From Solenopsis invicta (taxonomy: Eukaryota; Arthropoda; Insecta; Hymenoptera; Formicidae), in NCBI RefSeq assembly GCF_016802725.1, contig NC_052673.1, positions 10,737,037-10,801,036 on the forward strand: a stretch of DNA of 64,000 nucleotides. The letters are read 5' to 3'. The notes under the pieces are model-generated. The model had not been told where the DNA came from. It ran no database searches and was given only the letters and a program-made list of their open reading frames with translations. The position numbers and the translations under genes were made by a program. Below, one piece after another: positions 62,876 through 64,000 of the stretch (position 1 is the first letter of the stretch; each line of letters opens with the position of its first letter).

Positions 62876-64000
62876 AGAAAAAAATATATTGTCATAAAAA
62901 ACGATATTTCTTTGTTATTTTATATAAACTTAATTTACAAATAAAATATTAAATTTGTTTAATGATCCATATTATAATTGTTTAGAATAATCTAAATTAA
63001 AAATGCAAATTTCTAATTTAATATAAATAATGCTTTTCAAAATTAACTTTTAGTTTAAGTTAATTTAATCTCAAAGTAACTTTTAACTGGTTAGTTTTTT
63101 CATGTACATACATTAATTTTATAAGCCATTAATTTTAACTTAGTTAAAAAAATATATATATTAACTTACCCAACCCTGTCTGGATCTCACTTTACCTTTG
63201 TCCGTTCGGATCAACCTTGCATTTTATCGCAAGGTAAAAAATGTCATTGAACGTTTTGTGCTGTCTCCTTAACAATCCAAAGCGCGCCGAAGAAATGGGA
63301 ATTTTATTCCGTTATTGGTGCTCGGGTTGCATGAAGCTGCGTTATTCGCGACGCGGATTAGCTGGCCGATCTCACAGCCGGTCTCGTGTATAACCACGTG
63401 TGTCGATGGTTATCCAGAGCGCGAAAGACCGCGACTTCGCGCAAGGACATCTCACGACATGCGGTTCGCCGGGTCTTTCCGTTCTTTGCAAGCGTGAAGC
63501 TATTGAACCATGCAAATTAACTATGTAAATGTAAACGAAAACGATACGTATCTCAGACGCTGCTTCAGGGAAATTGTTCGCTGAGTACAGACGCACCAGG
63601 CACTGTTAATGTACGTAGTCGTACGTGCGTCTGCAAGATGGATTAATTATTGGTGCATTGAGAAAATAAAGTTAACTTGACTAAATTTGTAACTCGATTA
63701 AATTTTTTCAGTTCAAGTATTTATATATTTTGACTTAAATGTTGCACATAATATATTTGAATTTTTGTTTATATATTTAACTTAACTACATAAATACTTG
63801 AACTGAATAAATTCAATCAAGTTGAAAAATTTAATCAAGTTTTTTTCTCAGTGTAGTGTAACACCGAGGAAAGGTCTATTCTATTTGTTATATTATCCAC
63901 GTATGCACGATTATATCATCCGTAATTTTTTTTAATCCTTTAGCGATGCGAATAACTTCGAAGTATATATATCTACGTATACACCTACACACGACGAAGC
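62876..64000. other. Intergenic DNA to the window end
   Basis: A more GC-rich patch at 63180-63600 has no recognisable exon. From about 63655 to 63855 lies a palindromic repeat: ends TTGAGAAAATAAAGTTAAC and the related reverse complement of CTGAGAAAAAAACTTG, with inverted TTCAGTTCAAGTATTTAT arms. It is probably a MITE. I could not define its target duplication. Confidence 0.4.

Overview
The window is nuclear DNA from an insect, probably a hymenopteran such as an ant. The organism assignment is inference. It rests on intron-split AT-rich genes whose closest recognisable relatives are the LIM protein Smallish/LMO7 and insulin-degrading enzyme, and on insect-type copia, hAT, mariner and Harbinger-like elements. 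Nothing here looks bacterial.

Layout. 137-1775 (+): the last exons of an LMO7/Smallish-type gene, ending in a LIM domain and a six-codon terminal exon with a PDZ ligand. 3455-6125: a composite foldback-type repeat holding a 1.5 kb non-autonomous hAT element, which itself holds further MITEs. 6745-7795: a 1 kb inverted repeat. 7796-12993 (-): a decayed Ty1/copia element with one LTR; a 145 bp MITE sits in its integrase and an intact DD41D mariner sits in its leader. 12994-36215: about 23 kb of satellite with a 140 bp monomer, alternating monomer types and six-monomer (840 bp) higher-order repeats. Inside it, 26730-34735 is heavily scrambled. 36290-36860: an inverted copy of the repeat at 3455-6125. 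37501-41423 (+): a five-exon gene for a 998-residue acidic/basic repeat protein with a possible RNA polymerase I RPA34/POLR1G-like C-terminus. 44322-53463 (-): insulin-degrading enzyme, 13 clear exons plus a proposed first exon, convergent with the preceding gene. 53464-64000: intergenic or intronic DNA with Harbinger-like MITEs, a GC-rich promoter-like island at 55830-57010 and a hAT remnant at 62088-62867.

The single-copy genes do not form a functional cluster. The most informative part is the nested repeat block. It gives a relative order of events (satellite, then copia, then mariner and MITE). Paralogous empty sites show exactly how some insertions occurred. The scrambled satellite block may be either an old centromere-like core or an assembly-quality failure, and raw reads are needed to decide.
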